The notes below the pieces were generated by a model. The model was not told the origin of the DNA and searched no databases. It was given only the letters and a program-made list of their open reading frames with translations. Of a DNA stretch of 30,918 nt, positions 30,864 to 30,918 are shown in pieces. Position 1 is the first letter of the stretch, and every line of letters starts with the position of its first letter. A program made the translations under genes and the position numbers. The stretch lies in NCBI GenBank assembly GCA_964514215.1, contig CAZEPW010000044.1, positions 1 to 30,918 on the forward strand, read 5' to 3'. Origin of the DNA: CAYQUC01 sp964514215. Its GTDB lineage: Bacteria > Pseudomonadota > Gammaproteobacteria > UBA6429 > Thiohalophilaceae.

Positions 30864-30918
30864 CTATTCAATAATTTTTGCAACCACACCCGCACCCACC
30901 GTACGGCCACCTTCACGA
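30864..30918 (-). CDS. tuf: EF-Tu, second copy (3' end only, cut by window edge)
   Basis: The 55 bases encode the last 17 residues of EF-Tu (EGGRTVGAGVVAKIIE and a preceding Arg) plus a TAG stop. They are identical, base for base, to 14182-14236 of the internal tuf gene; the homology stops immediately after the stop codon. The rest of the gene lies outside the window. Two tuf copies kept alike by gene conversion are common in gammaproteobacteria. Confidence 0.95.
   Translation of the reverse strand, partial: REGGRTVGAGVVAKIIE

Noticed and set aside
1..30918. Mobile elements, phage genes, CRISPR arrays, toxin-antitoxin or defence genes
   Set aside because: All gene space is accounted for by conserved housekeeping genes; no transposase, repeat-spacer array or unknown gene remains, and the largest gap (28134-28510) is an L10 leader region.

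Overview
The window is a continuous block of core translation and transcription genes. Every recognisable gene lies on the minus strand, so transcription runs from the right end (about 30918) towards position 1. The order is tuf (3' end only) - tRNA-Trp - secE - nusG - rplK - rplA - rplJ - rplL - rpoB - rpoC - rpsL - rpsG - fusA - tuf - rpsJ, then the S10, spc and alpha ribosomal clusters, ending with rpoA and rplQ. The gene order, the E. coli-like protein lengths, GTG starts on tuf and rpoC, an L10-type leader upstream of rplJ and tRNA-Trp between tuf and secE all point to a gammaproteobacterium. Hand counts on sampled lines give roughly 40% GC. The sequence does not let me name the genus.

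Region by region: 30864-30918 is the 3' end of a second tuf copy, followed downstream by tRNA-Trp (30703-30778) and secE-nusG (protein export, transcription elongation). 29640-27153 holds rplK, rplA, rplJ and rplL (L11, L1, L10, L7/L12: the ribosomal stalk base, stalk and L1 arm), with a 377-base gap before rplJ that carries an L10-type leader RNA. 26952-18602 holds rpoB and rpoC. 18543-14182 is the str operon (rpsL, rpsG, fusA, tuf), with a convincing sigma-70 promoter at 18514-18543. 14066-8988 is the S10 operon (rpsJ to rpsQ), 8940-3275 the spc operon (rplN to rpmJ, including secY) and 3145-139 the alpha operon (rpsM, rpsK, rpsD, rpoA, rplQ). The alpha operon ends at a strong intrinsic terminator at 81-111.

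Together the genes supply most of the ribosomal proteins, two elongation factors, the RNA polymerase alpha, beta and beta' subunits, NusG, and the SecY and SecE parts of the translocon. All expected members of the E. coli S10, spc, alpha, str and L11/beta clusters are present and look intact, including the small rpmJ gene.

I found no mobile element, CRISPR array, defence gene or new protein system. What deserves a second look is RNA-level structure between genes: long or perfect inverted repeats before rpoB, rpsL, rplL, rpoA, rpmJ and rpsM. Other points are a Thermus-like four-cysteine S4 protein, identical ends of two tuf copies with homology stopping at the stop codon, and frequent CGA arginine codons in some ribosomal protein genes.
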